11,905 bases of DNA from contig JAMOVF010000051.1 in assembly GCA_027061625.1 (NCBI GenBank), positions 1 to 11,905 of the forward strand, given 5' to 3'. Positions within the stretch are counted from its first letter, which is position 1. Every line of letters starts with the position of its first letter. The position numbers and the translations under genes are program-made. Below, piece by piece: positions 1 through 8,176 of the stretch. The stretch comes from Deltaproteobacteria bacterium (GTDB lineage Bacteria; Desulfobacterota; Dissulfuribacteria; Dissulfuribacterales; JALVPX01). The notes under the pieces were generated by a model, which was given only the letters and a program-made list of their open reading frames with translations, did no database searches and was not told the DNA's origin.

Positions 1-1047
1 AGGATTGGCAAAATAGTTGTTGCCTATGACAAGACTGGAAAGCCCATTACCACAGAAGACCTCGAGGTTGCAGGCGCTATGACCGCCTGGATGGTAGAGG
101 CAGTCAATCCTAACTTAATGCAGACTGTAGAAGGCCAGCCCTGTTTGATCCATGCAGGTCCCTTTGCCAACATTGCTATTGGCCAGTCCTCAGTTATAGC
201 TGATAAGGTTGGCCTTAAATTAGGTGATTATCTTGTTACTGAGAGTGGTTTTGGCGCTGACATAGGCTTTGAAAAATTCTGGAATCTGAAGTGTAGGTTC
301 AGTGGCTTAAAGCCCAACTGTGCTGTTGTAGTGGCTACCATCAGGGCTCTTAAATGTCATGGCGGAGCTCCAATTCCACGTCCGGGCCGTCCAATGCCTC
401 CAGAATATGATGAGGAGCATGTTGAATGGGTGGAAAAGGGTACAGAGAACCTGCTTCATCATATTGAGACAGTCAAAAAGGCTGGCATCAATCCAGTTGT
501 TTGTATCAATGCCTTCTATACAGACACAGATAATGAAATCAATGCAGTGCGCAGGCTGTGTGAGCAGGCAGGTGCCAGGGTTGCAGTCTCCAAGCATTGG
601 CAGTATGGAGGCGAAGGTGCCCTTGAATTTGCTGATGCAGTTATTGAAGCATGTGAAGAGCCCAATGACTTTAAATTCCTTTATGATTTAGAGATGCCTT
701 TGCGTAAACGCATAGAGCTAATCACTAAGGAAGTTTATGGCGGTGATGGCGTAACCTATTCTCCAGAAGCCCTGAAAAAAGCAGAGAAGATTGAAAAAGA
801 TCCTGAGCTTTCCAAGCTTGGAACCTGTATGGTCAAGACACATTTGAGCCTTTCTGATGATCCTAACCTGAAAGGCGTGCCCAAGGGCTGGAAGCTCCAT
901 GTGCGTGACATCCTCACCTATAAAGGCGCAGGCTTTGTTGTGCCAGTTGCAGGAGCAATAAGCCTTATGCCTGGTACGGGATCTGATCCTGCATACAGGC
1001 GTATTGATGTGGATACAAGCACTGGTAAGGTCAAAGGCCTCTTTTAG
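1..1047 (+). CDS. fhs: Formate--tetrahydrofolate ligase, C-terminal part (5' end cut by window)
   Basis: This enzyme makes 10-formyl-THF from formate, THF and ATP in the cytoplasm, the formate-activating step of the Wood-Ljungdahl methyl branch. Frame 1 is open from the first base to a TAG stop at 1045-1047, giving 348 visible residues. Family members are usually about 555-590 residues, so roughly 210-240 N-terminal residues, including the ATP P-loop, lie upstream. The Met at 79 is internal, not a start. Visible family signatures include HAGPFANIA (near 150-178), ESGFGADIGFEKFWNLKCR, the RALKCHGGAP segment and the C-terminal MPGTGSDPAYRRID. The HAGPFANIA motif continues as IGQSS where well-studied enzymes have HGCNS, and the C-terminal PG motif also differs from the usual PGLPK, so this belongs to a divergent clade. 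A hairpin follows the stop. The identification is secure. Confidence 0.95.
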   Translation, partial: RIGKIVVAYDKTGKPITTEDLEVAGAMTAWMVEAVNPNLMQTVEGQPCLIHAGPFANIAIGQSSVIADKVGLKLGDYLVTESGFGADIGFEKFWNLKCRFSGLKPNCAVVVATIRALKCHGGAPIPRPGRPMPPEYDEEHVEWVEKGTENLLHHIETVKKAGINPVVCINAFYTDTDNEINAVRRLCEQAGARVAVSKHWQYGGEGALEFADAVIEACEEPNDFKFLYDLEMPLRKRIELITKEVYGGDGVTYSPEALKKAEKIEKDPELSKLGTCMVKTHLSLSDDPNLKGVPKGWKLHVRDILTYKGAGFVVPVAGAISLMPGTGSDPAYRRIDVDTSTGKVKGLF

Positions 1048-1063
1048 GCTGATGAAAAATACC

Positions 1064-1095
1064 CCGGCCAGTGGGAATTTTTACCCGCTGGCCGG
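1064..1095 (+). terminator. Hairpin after fhs, probable transcription terminator
   Basis: A 12-base-pair stem (1064-1075 with 1084-1095, eleven Watson-Crick pairs and one G-U) closes an 8-base AT loop, starting 16 bases after the fhs stop. It is GC-rich and very stable. The T-run after it on the + strand is poor (TTCCATTTTA), whereas on the - strand the hairpin would be followed by five T's, so it could act in both directions. It separates fhs from the folD unit. Confidence 0.7.
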
Positions 1096-1331
1096 TTCCA
1101 TTTTACTGTATGTGTTATCTGTTTGAGAAAAGTTGTTTAACATCAATAGCGACTGGTAATTTTGTGAAAAATAGTGTCTAATGATTGGAAATTGGTCAAA
1201 AAGAGCACTTGCCTATCACATCTTACAAGACTGATTGGCTTTAAATAATTTTTTGAGACCACCATGTTTTTAGAACGGTACAAATTTGGCAATAAGAAAA
1301 TAGGATTTTTGTTGAAAGCGAGGGGGATTTG
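1096..1331 (+). other. AT-rich intergenic region before folD; probable location of the operon promoter
   Basis: No coding frame with a ribosome binding site is seen here and no RNA gene is recognised. The stretch is clearly AT-richer than its flanks, as expected for a promoter and leader. The word TGATTGG occurs twice, near 1180 and 1233. No -35/-10 pair with good spacing could be picked with confidence. TTGAGA at 1253 followed by TACAAA at 1279 has a 20-base spacer, which is too long to call. Confidence 0.4.
1321..1326 (+). promoter_or_regulatory. Ribosome binding site that sets the folD start
   Basis: AGGGGG lies 5 bases before the ATG at 1332. The in-frame TTG at 1329 would be only 2 bases from it, so ATG 1332 is preferred. 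Confidence 0.7.
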
Positions 1332-2219
1332 ATGTCAGCAAAGATTATCAGCGGTAAAGAAATAGCCGCTCAAATTCGTGAAGAGTTAAAAGAGGAAGTC
1401 AAAAGATTAAAATCAGACCATGGTGTCACTCCTGGTTTGGTAACCATTTTGGTTGGTGAAGACCCTGCATCTATTTCTTATGTGACTGCAAAACAGAAAA
1501 CTGCCCATAATTTGGGTTTTCATTCTATTCAGGATAACCAGCCAGAAGACATAACAGAAGATGATCTTTTGGCCTTAATAGATAAATACAACAACGATGA
1601 TTCAATTCATGGCATTCTAGTTCAGCTTCCGCTTCCTAAGCATATTGATGACAGCAAGGTGCTTGAGGCAATAAATCCTGATAAAGATGTTGATGGTTTT
1701 CATCCTGTAAATGTTGGCAGGATGGTAATAGGCGAAAGATGCTTTTTACCTTGTACCCCCCATGGAATATTGGAGATGCTGGTACGTTCTGGCGTTGAGA
1801 CCAGCGGTGCCGAGGTAGTGGTAGTTGGCAGATCCAATATAGTAGGAAAGCCCATTGCCAATTTAATGATTCAGAAACGTGAAGGCGGAAACGCCACAGT
1901 AACTGTATGTCATACTAGAACCAAGGATATGGCCTTTCACACAAAGAGGGCAGATATTCTAATAGTGGCAGCTGGCCGTCCCAAAGTTATAACAGCAGAT
2001 ATGGTTAAAGATGGTGTTGTAGTAATTGATGTAGGGGTAAACCGTATTGGAAAAACCCCTGAAGGCAAGGCTATTCTTTGCGGCGATGTTGATTTTGACG
2101 CCATAAAGGAGAAGGCCTCAGCAATAACCCCTGTTCCTGGCGGCGTAGGCCCCATGACAATCACCATGCTTATGAAAAACACTGTACAGGCTGCAAAGCA
2201 ATTTGCCGGCCTGCTTTGA
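1332..2219 (+). CDS. folD: Bifunctional methylene-THF dehydrogenase / methenyl-THF cyclohydrolase
   Basis: FolD interconverts 10-formyl-THF, 5,10-methenyl-THF and 5,10-methylene-THF, normally with NADP(H), linking the Fhs product to MetF. The protein is 295 residues, normal for the family. The catalytic Tyr50 and Lys54 (SYVTAKQK) are in place, as are QLPLPKHID, DKDVDGFHPVNVGRM and PCTPHGILEML, the Rossmann segment VVVGRSNIVGKPIANLM, and the C-terminal TPVPGGVGPMTITML. The start is ATG 1332 because AGGGGG lies 5 bases upstream; an in-frame TTG at 1329 is less well placed. It heads the folD-cooS-hdrA series, and cooS begins 43 bases after its stop. Nothing appears broken. The exact cofactor (NADP or NAD) cannot be read from the sequence with certainty. 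Confidence 0.97.
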   Translation: MSAKIISGKEIAAQIREELKEEVKRLKSDHGVTPGLVTILVGEDPASISYVTAKQKTAHNLGFHSIQDNQPEDITEDDLLALIDKYNNDDSIHGILVQLPLPKHIDDSKVLEAINPDKDVDGFHPVNVGRMVIGERCFLPCTPHGILEMLVRSGVETSGAEVVVVGRSNIVGKPIANLMIQKREGGNATVTVCHTRTKDMAFHTKRADILIVAAGRPKVITADMVKDGVVVIDVGVNRIGKTPEGKAILCGDVDFDAIKEKASAITPVPGGVGPMTITMLMKNTVQAAKQFAGLL

Positions 2220-2250
2220 TAACGGGGGCTTGGTAGGGAAATCCAACAAC

Positions 2251-2255
2251 AGGAG
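2251..2255 (+). promoter_or_regulatory. Ribosome binding site that sets the cooS start
   Basis: AGGAG sits 7 bases before ATG 2263. The longer in-frame opening from 2203 would overlap the end of folD and has no comparable site, so 2263 is taken as the start. Confidence 0.8.
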
Positions 2256-2262
2256 CAAAGAG

Positions 2263-4272
2263 ATGGATACGAGTAAGAGATTTGAAAAAGGAAACGGTGG
2301 ATGCCCATCTATCCAATGTGAGGCCAACAAAGAGGTGTTGTGCTCTTCTTGTGCAGAAGGAGTCGTTACAGCAGCCCACCGAGTTTCCAACCGTGATATT
2401 GATCCATGTCTATTTGGTAAAGGTGGTACATGCTGCAAAAACTGCAACATGGGGCCTTGCCAAATAATTGAGGGTGTTGATTCCATGATCGGCATCTGTG
2501 GTGCCGATGCTGCCACCGTGGCTGCCAGGAATTTTGGCAGGATAGTGGCAGGAGGCGCTGCAGCCCACATGGACCATGGCAGGGGAGTAGCTTTGGCTTT
2601 TCTGGAAACTGCCAAAGGTGAGACGCCATATGAAATAAAAGATACAATCAAACTGAGGCAGACTGCTCTGCGTTACGGTATTGACCCTACAGACAAAGAT
2701 ACCACTGATCTTGCTATTGAGCTTGGTGAAAAAGTGGTAAGTGAGTTTGGCCAGCAGGAAGGTACACTGCAATTCATGAAGCGGGCGCCAAAGGCCCGTC
2801 AGGAATTGTGGGACAAACTTGGTATCTGGCCCAGGGGCATTGACCGTGAAGTGGTGGAATTGATGCACCGCACCCATATGGGCGTGGATCAGGAACCAGA
2901 AAGCCTGCTGTTTCAGGCTGCACGTTGCGCCTTGGCAGATGGTTGGGGCGCTTCCATGATAGCTACAGAACTTTCTGACATAATGTTTGGCACTCCTGTT
3001 CCCATTAGGTCTAAAGTAAACATCGGGGTGCTTAAAGAAGATGAAGTAAATATAACTGTGCATGGGCACGAACCAGTGCTGGCTGAGGCCCTGGGCATGG
3101 TTGCCAGAGAGCCTGAAATGATCGCTGAAGCCAAAAAGGTGGGGGCGAAAGGCATTAATCTGGCTGGGGTCTGCTGTACAGGAAATGAGATATTGATGCG
3201 CCGCGGCTATCCAATTGCAGGCAGCTTTGTCCAGCAGGAAGTAGTCCTGGCAACTGGTGCTGTTGAAGCCATGGTGGTTGATGTGCAGTGTATAATGCAA
3301 GGGGTATCTCCTGTATCTAAGCACTATCACACTGAGCTTATAACAACTTCAGACCGTGCAAAGATAACCGGCGCTACTCATATACAGTTTGAGGAACACC
3401 GTGCCCTTGATGTGGCCCGCGAAATAATACGCAGGGCAATTAAAAAGTATCCAGAACGCGGAAAGCACATGATTCCTGTACACCAGATGGATGTAGTGGC
3501 AGGATTCAGCCATGAAACAATTAATTATATCCTGGGTGGTCGTTTCAGGGCCTCTTATAAGCCCTTGAATGACAATATTATCAATGGCCGCATTCGTGGT
3601 GTTGCAGGAATAGTTGGATGTGATAACTACCGGGTTATGGATGAGATCCATGTTGAACTTGCCAAGGAGCTCATTGCCAACAATGTGCTTGTGCTGGTGA
3701 CTGGTTGTGCAGCTACTGGAATAGGAAGGGCTGGTTTGCTGTCACCTGAAGCTGCTTCCATGGCCGGTGATGGCCTGCGCGAAGTCTTAGAGGCCGTAGG
3801 CTGCCCTCCAGTGTTGCATATGGGTTCATGTGTGGATAACAGTCGCATCCTTATTGCTGCAACTGAAATGGTCTTAACAGGCGGATTAGGAGATGATCTT
3901 AGCGATCTTCCTGCTGCTGGTTGTGCCCCGCAGTGGATGAGTGAAAAGGCAGTTTCAATTGGGCAATACTTTGTTTCAAGTGGAGTCTATACAGTCTTTG
4001 GCCCATCCTTCCCAACAACTAACTGCAAGTCAGTAACTGATTACTGCTTCAAGGAAATGGATAAGATTTATGGCGGTTGTTGGGATCTTGCCCAGACTGC
4101 AAATGAGTTTGCTAATAAAATGATTGATAGAATAGATATGGCCAGAAAGAATCTTGGCCTTGACAAGAAAAAGGAAAGGGTGCTCTTCGACATGGCCATG
4201 CGGCGTGAATTGGGTTCACCAGGCGGTGGCTCTTTACATGACGTTGGATGCCATGGTCCTTCAGCATCTTAA
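2263..4272 (+). CDS. cooS: Anaerobic Ni-Fe-S carbon-monoxide dehydrogenase catalytic subunit
   Basis: This subunit catalyses the reversible CO2/CO interconversion; in acetyl-CoA pathway operons it pairs with acetyl-CoA synthase (then called AcsA). It is 669 residues, full length. Cys49 and Cys57 match the D-cluster ligands. Cys58, Cys61, Cys66 and Cys79 match the B-cluster (TCCKNCNMGPC). C-cluster ligands are all recognisable: His269 (HGHEP), Cys304/305 (AGVCCTGNE), Cys343 (DVQCIMQ), Cys453 (VGCDN), Cys482 (TGCAATG) and Cys523 (GSCVDNSRI). The proton-transfer candidates His102/His105 and Lys562 are also present, so it should be active. Four extra cysteines (14, 19, 27, 30) precede the D-cluster. 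ATG 2263 has AGGAG 7 bases upstream. No cooC, acsB or other acs gene is in the window, so a free-standing CODH cannot be excluded, although the neighbours favour a pathway role. Confidence 0.96.
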   Translation: MDTSKRFEKGNGGCPSIQCEANKEVLCSSCAEGVVTAAHRVSNRDIDPCLFGKGGTCCKNCNMGPCQIIEGVDSMIGICGADAATVAARNFGRIVAGGAAAHMDHGRGVALAFLETAKGETPYEIKDTIKLRQTALRYGIDPTDKDTTDLAIELGEKVVSEFGQQEGTLQFMKRAPKARQELWDKLGIWPRGIDREVVELMHRTHMGVDQEPESLLFQAARCALADGWGASMIATELSDIMFGTPVPIRSKVNIGVLKEDEVNITVHGHEPVLAEALGMVAREPEMIAEAKKVGAKGINLAGVCCTGNEILMRRGYPIAGSFVQQEVVLATGAVEAMVVDVQCIMQGVSPVSKHYHTELITTSDRAKITGATHIQFEEHRALDVAREIIRRAIKKYPERGKHMIPVHQMDVVAGFSHETINYILGGRFRASYKPLNDNIINGRIRGVAGIVGCDNYRVMDEIHVELAKELIANNVLVLVTGCAATGIGRAGLLSPEAASMAGDGLREVLEAVGCPPVLHMGSCVDNSRILIAATEMVLTGGLGDDLSDLPAAGCAPQWMSEKAVSIGQYFVSSGVYTVFGPSFPTTNCKSVTDYCFKEMDKIYGGCWDLAQTANEFANKMIDRIDMARKNLGLDKKKERVLFDMAMRRELGSPGGGSLHDVGCHGPSAS

Positions 4273-4290
4273 ACTGGATAACGAAATTGA

Positions 4291-4318
4291 GGCGCTCTGC
4301 CTGTTTAGACAGAGCGCC
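4291..4318 (+). other. Intercistronic hairpin between cooS and hdrA
   Basis: A perfect 9-base-pair GC-rich stem (4291-4299 with 4310-4318) with a 10-base loop lies 18 bases after the cooS stop. It is not followed by a T-run, so it is more likely an mRNA stabilising or processing element, or a partial terminator that lowers hdrA-metF expression, than a full terminator. A separate promoter for hdrA was not recognised. Confidence 0.55.
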
Positions 4319-4344
4319 ATTAATTGCGAGTGAGGAAAAGGAAT

Positions 4345-7300
4345 ATGAGCAAAGCAGGTGCAATAATGGTCCTTGGCGGCGGCATTGCCGGCGTCCAGAC
4401 TGCTTTGGACTTGGCCGATTTGGGATATTATGTCTATTTGGTTGAAAAGAAACCCTATATCGGCGGAGTCATGGCGCAACTTGACAAGACATTTCCAACC
4501 AATGATTGCGCCATCTGAATACTGGCACCCAAGCTGGTAGAGGCCGGTCGGTCTCCAAACATAGAGATTCTTACAAGTGCCACTTTAAAGGCTATAAAGG
4601 GCAAGGCAGGCAATTTTACTGCAGAAGTTTTCCAGCAGCCACGCTATATAAATGAAGACCTGTGCACTGCCTGCGGTGTTTGCACCATGTATTGCCCAAG
4701 GCCCATAGCAGATGTCTATAACGAACGTTTAGACATAACCAGGGCCACACATATTGACTTCCCTCAGGCAATACCCACAAGCTACTATATTGATCCAAAG
4801 GCGTGCCTGCGGGTCAACTATCAAACATGTAACTTGTGTGCCCAAACATGCACTGCTGGAGCCATTGATTTTTCCCAAAAGCCCAAAAATCTTAAGCTGA
4901 AAGTTGGTTCAGTAATTTTGGCGCCAGGCTTCGGCAGAGTGAGCCATGATGTTTTAGAGAAATTTGGATATGGGCGTTATCCAGATGTGGTAACTAGTTA
5001 TGAATTTGAACGCCTTACCTGTGCATCTGGTCCTACAGAAGGTCATCTTATCAGGCCTTCTGATCACACCACGCCTAAAAAAATTGCCTTCCTGCAATGT
5101 ATAGGTTCCAGGGATGTTACTTGTGACAACGGCTACTGCTCCTCTGTGTGTTGTATGTATGCTATTAAAGAGGCATCTGTTGCCAAAGAGCATGAACCGG
5201 ACCTGGATATTTCTCTCTTTTTTATGGATGTGAGGACCCAAGGTAAAGGGTTTGATGCTGCAAGAAAAAGAGCAGAAGAAAAATATGGTTTTAATGTTAT
5301 AAGGGCCAGAGTTCCAAAGATAGATCAGATTGATTCACAGCTTGCCCTTACTTGGACTACCGATGATGGACAGTCTCATTCAGATCTGTTTGATATGGTA
5401 GTTCTTTCTGTGGGCCTTGATGCTCCTGAGGATGCCCATGCCATAGCTGATATAGCTGGAATAGAGCTTAATTCATATGATTTTTGTAAAACATCTCATG
5501 GCGCACCCCTTTCTACCACAAAGAAAGGCGTCTATGTGGCAGGGGCATTTCAGGGACCAAAGGATATTCCAGAAAGTGTAACCCAGGCCTCTGGTGTTGC
5601 AGCTATTGCTTCAGAGCTGCTCAAGGAAGGCAGGGGAACCCAGACTGTCACCATAACATATCCAGAAGAGGATAAGGCTCTGGAAGAGGAGGAACCTAGA
5701 ATAGGTGTCTTTGTCTGCCATTGCGGTGTTAATATCGCCGGAGTAGTAGATGTAAAAGCTGTTCGTGATTATGCAGCCTCCTTGCCAAATGTGGCCTATT
5801 ATGAAGATACCCTATATTCCTGTTCCCAGGATGCACTAAAAGCTATAGCTGAAAAGGTAAAAGAGAACAGGCTGAACAGAGTTGTTATAGCTGCCTGTTC
5901 ACCAAGGACGCATGAGCCGCTCTTTCAAGAGACCTTGCGCTCTATAGGCCTTAATCCAGCTCTCTTTGAAATGGCCAATATCAGAGACCAATGTGCCTGG
6001 GTGCATGCTCAGGAGCCTGAAGAAGCCACCCAGAAGTCAAAAGACCTGGTGCGCATGGCGGTTGCTAAGGCGAGGCTGCTTGAGCCCCTTGCTCAGCCTA
6101 CGGTAGATGTCACTCCTAAAGCACTGGTGCTTGGTGGTGGAGCAGCTGGCATGACAGTAGCCTTGAGCATTGCAGATCAGGGCTTTGAGACTATTCTTGT
6201 AGAAAAGAGCAAAGAGCTGGGTGGAAATCTACGCAAATTAACTTGGACTGTTGATGGCCAGGATGCAAGAAAGATCCTTAAGGATCTCATCAAAAAAGTA
6301 GAAAAACACCCCAAGATTGACATAATGCTTGAGGCAGAGCTGGAGAGCACCTCTGGTTATGTTGGCAACTTCACTTCTACCGTTTCTAAAGGTGGCAAAA
6401 CTGAGATGGTGAACCATGGAGTCCTGGTAATTGCTACTGGAGGTGAAGAACACAAGCCAAAGGGTTACTGCTATGGTGAGTCTAGGCAGGTGGTTACCCA
6501 GTTGGAGCTTGAACAGAAAATCGCCAAGGGCAAAAGCGCGTTTAAGACCACAAAGAATGTGGTCATGATCCAATGCGTGGGAAGCCGTGGAGAAGATCTT
6601 CAGCATTGCAGCAGATTATGCTGCACACAGGCAGTCAAAAATGCCTTAAAGATTAAAGAGCTGAAGCCAGAAACCAATGTATATATATTTTACAGGGATA
6701 TGCGCACTTACGGCTTTGCTGAAGATCTCTACAGAGAAGCAAGGCAGAAGGGTGTAATATTCCTTCGTTATACCCCGGACCAGAAGCCTGAAGTAGTTAA
6801 GCAGGGCAGGGGAATAAAGGTGAATGCATATGATCGTCTCTTGGGGGAAGATATATCTATTCCTGCAAATTTAGTGGTTCTATCCACAGGAATAGCACCA
6901 GGCGAGAATGAAAACCTTTCCAAATTGCTAAAGGTTCCCTTAACTCAGGAGGGTTTCTTCTTGGAGGCTCATGCTAAACTACGGCCTGTGGAAGTTGCTG
7001 TGGATGGTATTTATCTCTGCGGCTTGGCACATGGACCAAAGGGCCTTGAAGAAGCCGTGTCACAGGCAAAGGCAGCAGCTGCAAAGGCAGCTATTCCTTT
7101 AGTTAAGGGGAAGGTTGCTGTTGAGCCCATAGTATCTCATATCGATAAGGCCACATGTATTGGCTGCGGTATTTGTGCCACTTTGTGTCCATTTAATGCC
7201 ATTCAGATGGTAAAAGATGGCAAACGAAAGAAAGCAGAAACTATTACTGCATCTTGTAAAGGCTGCGGGATTTGTGCTTCCCATTGTCCAGTACTGGCCA

Positions 7301-7398
7301 TAAATATGGGTGGTTTTACAGATGAGGAGATCTTCGCCCAAATTCATGCCTTTTCACCAGAGGGGTGTGGTGAAGAGCTAGAAGCGGAAAAGAAATAA
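4345..7398 (+). CDS. hdrA: Selenocysteine-containing double HdrA (FAD/iron-sulfur electron-transfer subunit)
   Basis: HdrA is the flavin subunit that splits or merges electron pairs in heterodisulfide-reductase-type complexes. This one is 1017 residues and consists of two HdrA units in tandem. The first half (about 1-450) has a dinucleotide-binding GGGIAG at 11-16, the KTFPTNDCAI-Sec motif with Sec58 encoded by UGA 4516-4518, and Cys sets at 107/110/113/117 and 154/162/165/169. The second half starts with a typical HdrA N-terminus (CHCGVN, Cys458/460; CSPRTHEP), then has a second GGGAAG at 597-602, QCVGSRG, and two C-terminal [4Fe-4S] motifs (938/941/944/948 and 971/974/977/981). The frame is intact on both sides of the UGA and a SECIS-like hairpin follows. 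ATG 4345 has GAGGA 8 bases upstream. Without Sec decoding it would be miscalled as a 58-residue fragment plus a 903-residue protein starting at 4687. It is probably coupled to mvhD and metFV. Confidence 0.93.
4540..4555 (+). promoter_or_regulatory. Putative SECIS element for HdrA Sec58
   Basis: A 6-base-pair stem (4540-4545 with 4550-4555, one G-U) has an apical GGUC loop whose G's lie 28-29 bases after the UGA, within the spacing expected for bacterial SECIS elements and similar to the GGUC-containing loop of E. coli fdhF. A competing fold exists: 4521-4529 with 4536-4538 and 4543-4548, loop CAAGCU, with a 4-base bulge. The sequence does not decide between them. Confidence 0.55.
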
Positions 7399-7410
7399 GA
7401 GGAGAATGTC

Positions 7411-8169
7411 ATGACCCAGGAGGGCTATAATCCACGAATCTTGGGCTTTTTCTGCCATTGGTGCTGTTATGCTGCAGCTGATTCGGCAGGAGTGTCCAGG
7501 TATCAATATCCTCCCAATGTCAGGGTGATAAGGGTGATGTGCACTGGCAGGATAGATGTAAGGTTTATCCTTGAGGCTTTCAAGTGCGGTGCAGACGGTG
7601 TTTTTACAGGCGGCTGACATCTTGGCGAGTGCCATTACCAGTCTGGTAATTATGAAGCAATGTTAATGGCTGAAGCTGCAAGGCAGGCCCTGGAAGACAT
7701 AGGTGTTGATCCAGAAAGGATGGAGCTTGAGTGGGCATCTGCTGCAGAAGGCCCGCGTTTTGTAGAATTGATAACCCGTTGTGTCAATTCTATAAAAGAG
7801 AAAGGCCCCCTTGGTACTGAGTCCAATGAGGCTGAAGAAGATGTAAAACGCAAGTTGGAGGCAGCTGTTGAGGCTGCTTCAGCCTCAAAGGTAAGAACCA
7901 GTTTTGGAATGTTGGCAAAGAAATTTCATAAAGATGGCGATTACAGCCCAGAGGCAATCAAGGAAGCGGTAGCAGCTAAATTTACTCCTGCTTTCAGAAA
8001 GGAAAGAATTGCCCAGGAAATAAAGCTTCTTCTGAAAAAAGGGCCTATGTCAATAACCAAATTGGCCAAGATTGTAGGATCGACTAAAGCTGAACTGGAA
8101 AAGATAGTAGCTCCATTAATTAAAAAAGGCATATTGAAGGAGGAGAAGAAAGGTCTAGCCTTGGCTTGA
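7411..8169 (+). CDS. mvhD: Selenocysteine-containing MvhD-type [2Fe-2S] subunit with C-terminal winged-helix-like extension
   Basis: MvhD passes electrons between HdrA and a hydrogenase, dehydrogenase or MetFV partner through a [2Fe-2S] cluster. The protein is 252 residues including Sec69, encoded by UGA at 7615-7617. Visible motifs are FFCHWCCY (Cys15, 18, 19), MCTGRID (Cys44), and GG-Sec-HLGECHYQSGNY with Sec69 and Cys74. The family core is about 135 residues. The rest (136-252) is a charged linker followed by a segment from about 194 (RIAQEIKLLLKKGP, then ITKLAKIVGSTKAELEKI) that looks like a winged helix. The start ATG 7411 has GAGGAG 6 bases upstream and lies 12 bases after hdrA. A paralogue with Cys in the Sec position is encoded at 8748. 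Read without recoding, the gene would appear as a 68-residue and a 169-residue ORF. Which partner supplies the electrons is not visible. Confidence 0.92.
7634..7650 (+). promoter_or_regulatory. SECIS element for MvhD Sec69
   Basis: A perfect 7-base-pair stem (ATTACCA with TGGTAAT) closes a three-base GUC loop. The apical G is 24 bases after the UGA at 7615-7617, in the range typical of bacterial SECIS elements. The apex reads CCAGUCUGG, close to the GGUCU loop of E. coli fdhF. It lies in the coding sequence for HYQSGN, so the RNA fold and the protein motif are under joint constraint. Confidence 0.75.
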
Positions 8170-8176
8170 TCTTTCC

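Noticed and set aside
1096..1331. Possible riboswitch or small RNA before folD
   Set aside because: No conserved riboswitch core or strong multi-stem fold was recognised. The region is AT-rich with only short repeated words.
2203..2262. Longer N-terminus for CooS starting at 2203
   Set aside because: It would overlap folD by 17 bases, lacks a binding site, and adds residues unlike CooS. AGGAG before 2263 is well placed.
2410..3330. Open frame of 306 codons on the - strand inside cooS
   Set aside because: The + strand encodes complete CooS with all cluster ligands. The antisense translation is rich in His, Cys and Tyr with no recognisable domain.
4516..4518. Reading the UGA in hdrA as a nonsense mutation or pseudogene
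   Set aside because: It falls exactly on a conserved Cys, the frame is intact for 2,880 more bases, a hairpin follows, and a second gene in the operon shows the same arrangement.
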